Source of the DNA: Microglena sp. YARC
Lineage: Eukaryota > Chlorophyta > Chlorophyceae > Chlamydomonadales > Chlamydomonadaceae
Direction: 5' to 3'
DNA: 64,000 bases
Assembly (NCBI GenBank): GCA_022414725.1
Contig: CM039467.1
Span: forward strand, 13,675,037 to 13,739,036
Positions within the stretch are counted from its first letter, which is position 1; each line of letters begins with the position of its first letter. A program made the position numbers and the translations under genes. Below are positions 63,420-64,000 of the stretch, piece by piece. The notes under the pieces were generated by a model. It did not search any database, was not told the DNA's origin, and was given only the letters and a program-made list of their open reading frames with translations.

Positions 63420-63659
63420 CAGCATGACACTGTATATTTTTGTAGTTACGCGTAGCAGCTGCCAGGCAGCTTCCTTTCCCGGTCATTAGGCCAGACCTGA
63501 AGCTAGCCAGGCCTTCTTCTAGCTGACAATAACATGACAGGCATTCCAGTGCAGCTGAAAGCTTAAGGTTTGAAACAGTGGCTGGCTAATGGAGCTGGCT
63601 GGAAGCTGCACCGTGTAGCCCAAAAATGGAACAGTGCAACATGAAAGCAGCTGCCTTTG

Positions 63660-63865
63660 GTTATGGTCCAGTGTATTACAAAACGTATGTGAAAACGTGC
63701 TATCACGCAAGCTTTAGGGGGGGCATTTACGTAAATCACGTTTTCAAAATCGCTGAGTCTGGGTGCCCTAGGTTACGTGCCGTGCACTGCCACCAAGTAA
63801 CTTGTAGCAGGACCTCTATCCACGTTTTTCACGTCACCCAAAATGGCAAAATGTAGTAACCTGGT
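63660..63865 (-). repeat. Dispersed repeat DR4, reverse copy
   Basis: Reverse-orientation relative of 57,830-58,050, including the exact 26-bp match at 63,829-63,854. 63,866-64,000 contains GGGGAGCTxCxxGAAGCTGC repeated words and no gene. Confidence 0.75.
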
Positions 63866-64000
63866 ATGGTCCAAGAATCAGGAAGGGGAGCTACCTGGAA
63901 GCTGCTGCATGTTGCAATAAATAATATCGTTTTGGAACAGTCATTTAATTGGTTGCCTATGTCCAGGGGGGGGGAGCTGCTGAGAAGGTGCTGCATGAAC

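Overview
This is nuclear DNA of a eukaryote, most likely a green alga. The best marker is a six-exon cyclophilin gene (53575-62986). Its predicted protein matches the plant CYP22/PPIH family, including the N-terminal WHLRPPNP extension known from land-plant CYP22. The gene has GT-AG introns of 0.8-3.3 kb. Cys-rich apple/PAN-like exons with CNVWxWC...QCWLK motifs, which I associate with large green-algal proteins, fit the same reading. Species cannot be named from the sequence alone.

Layout. (1) 1-13,625: a 42-bp satellite of about 324 copies, perfectly uniform for the first 8.47 kb and then increasingly variable. (2) 14,060-38,385: a tandem pair of about 12.15-kb units (A to about 26,228; B 26,229-38,385), about 99.85% identical. 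Each carries part of an apple/PAN-like gene, a 5'-truncated LINE tail, a 2 x 440-bp tandem repeat and one complete Ty1/copia element with near-identical LTRs and a 5-bp target duplication. (3) 38.4-51 kb: a succession of minisatellites interleaved with exon-like Cys-rich segments on the + strand, probably one or more apple/PAN-like genes. The stretch also holds a non-autonomous hAT-type MITE with a perfect empty-site match, and diverged single copies and a triplet of the 42-bp satellite motif. (4) 51-53 kb: a decayed LINE reverse-transcriptase fragment. (5) 53.5-63 kb: the CYP22/PPIH gene, with introns full of minisatellites and dispersed repeats. (6) 63-64 kb: three tandem degenerate copies of the last coding stretch of that gene, and an inverted repeat matching intron 2.

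The main unexpected pattern is that many tandem arrays here contain an exon edge plus its splice site. In CYP22 the end of exon 2 (with donor), exon 3 (with donor), the start of exon 6 (with acceptor) and the end of exon 6 all have extra partial copies next to the real one. The apple/PAN-like exons show the same pattern at 14.1, 14.9, 39.2-39.9, 44.5-45.0 and 45.1-46.0 kb. The giant satellite may be an extreme product of the same process: its monomer carries a GTAAGT, and its translated motif QPCSAFLxFVSG recurs at 45.1-46.5 kb as an exon-like end followed by GTAAGT.

Limits: no search or alignment tool was used. Exon calls outside CYP22 rest on reading frame, splice signals and internal paralogy only. 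Most differences between units A and B are 1-nt homopolymer indels, so several frame breaks may be sequencing errors.
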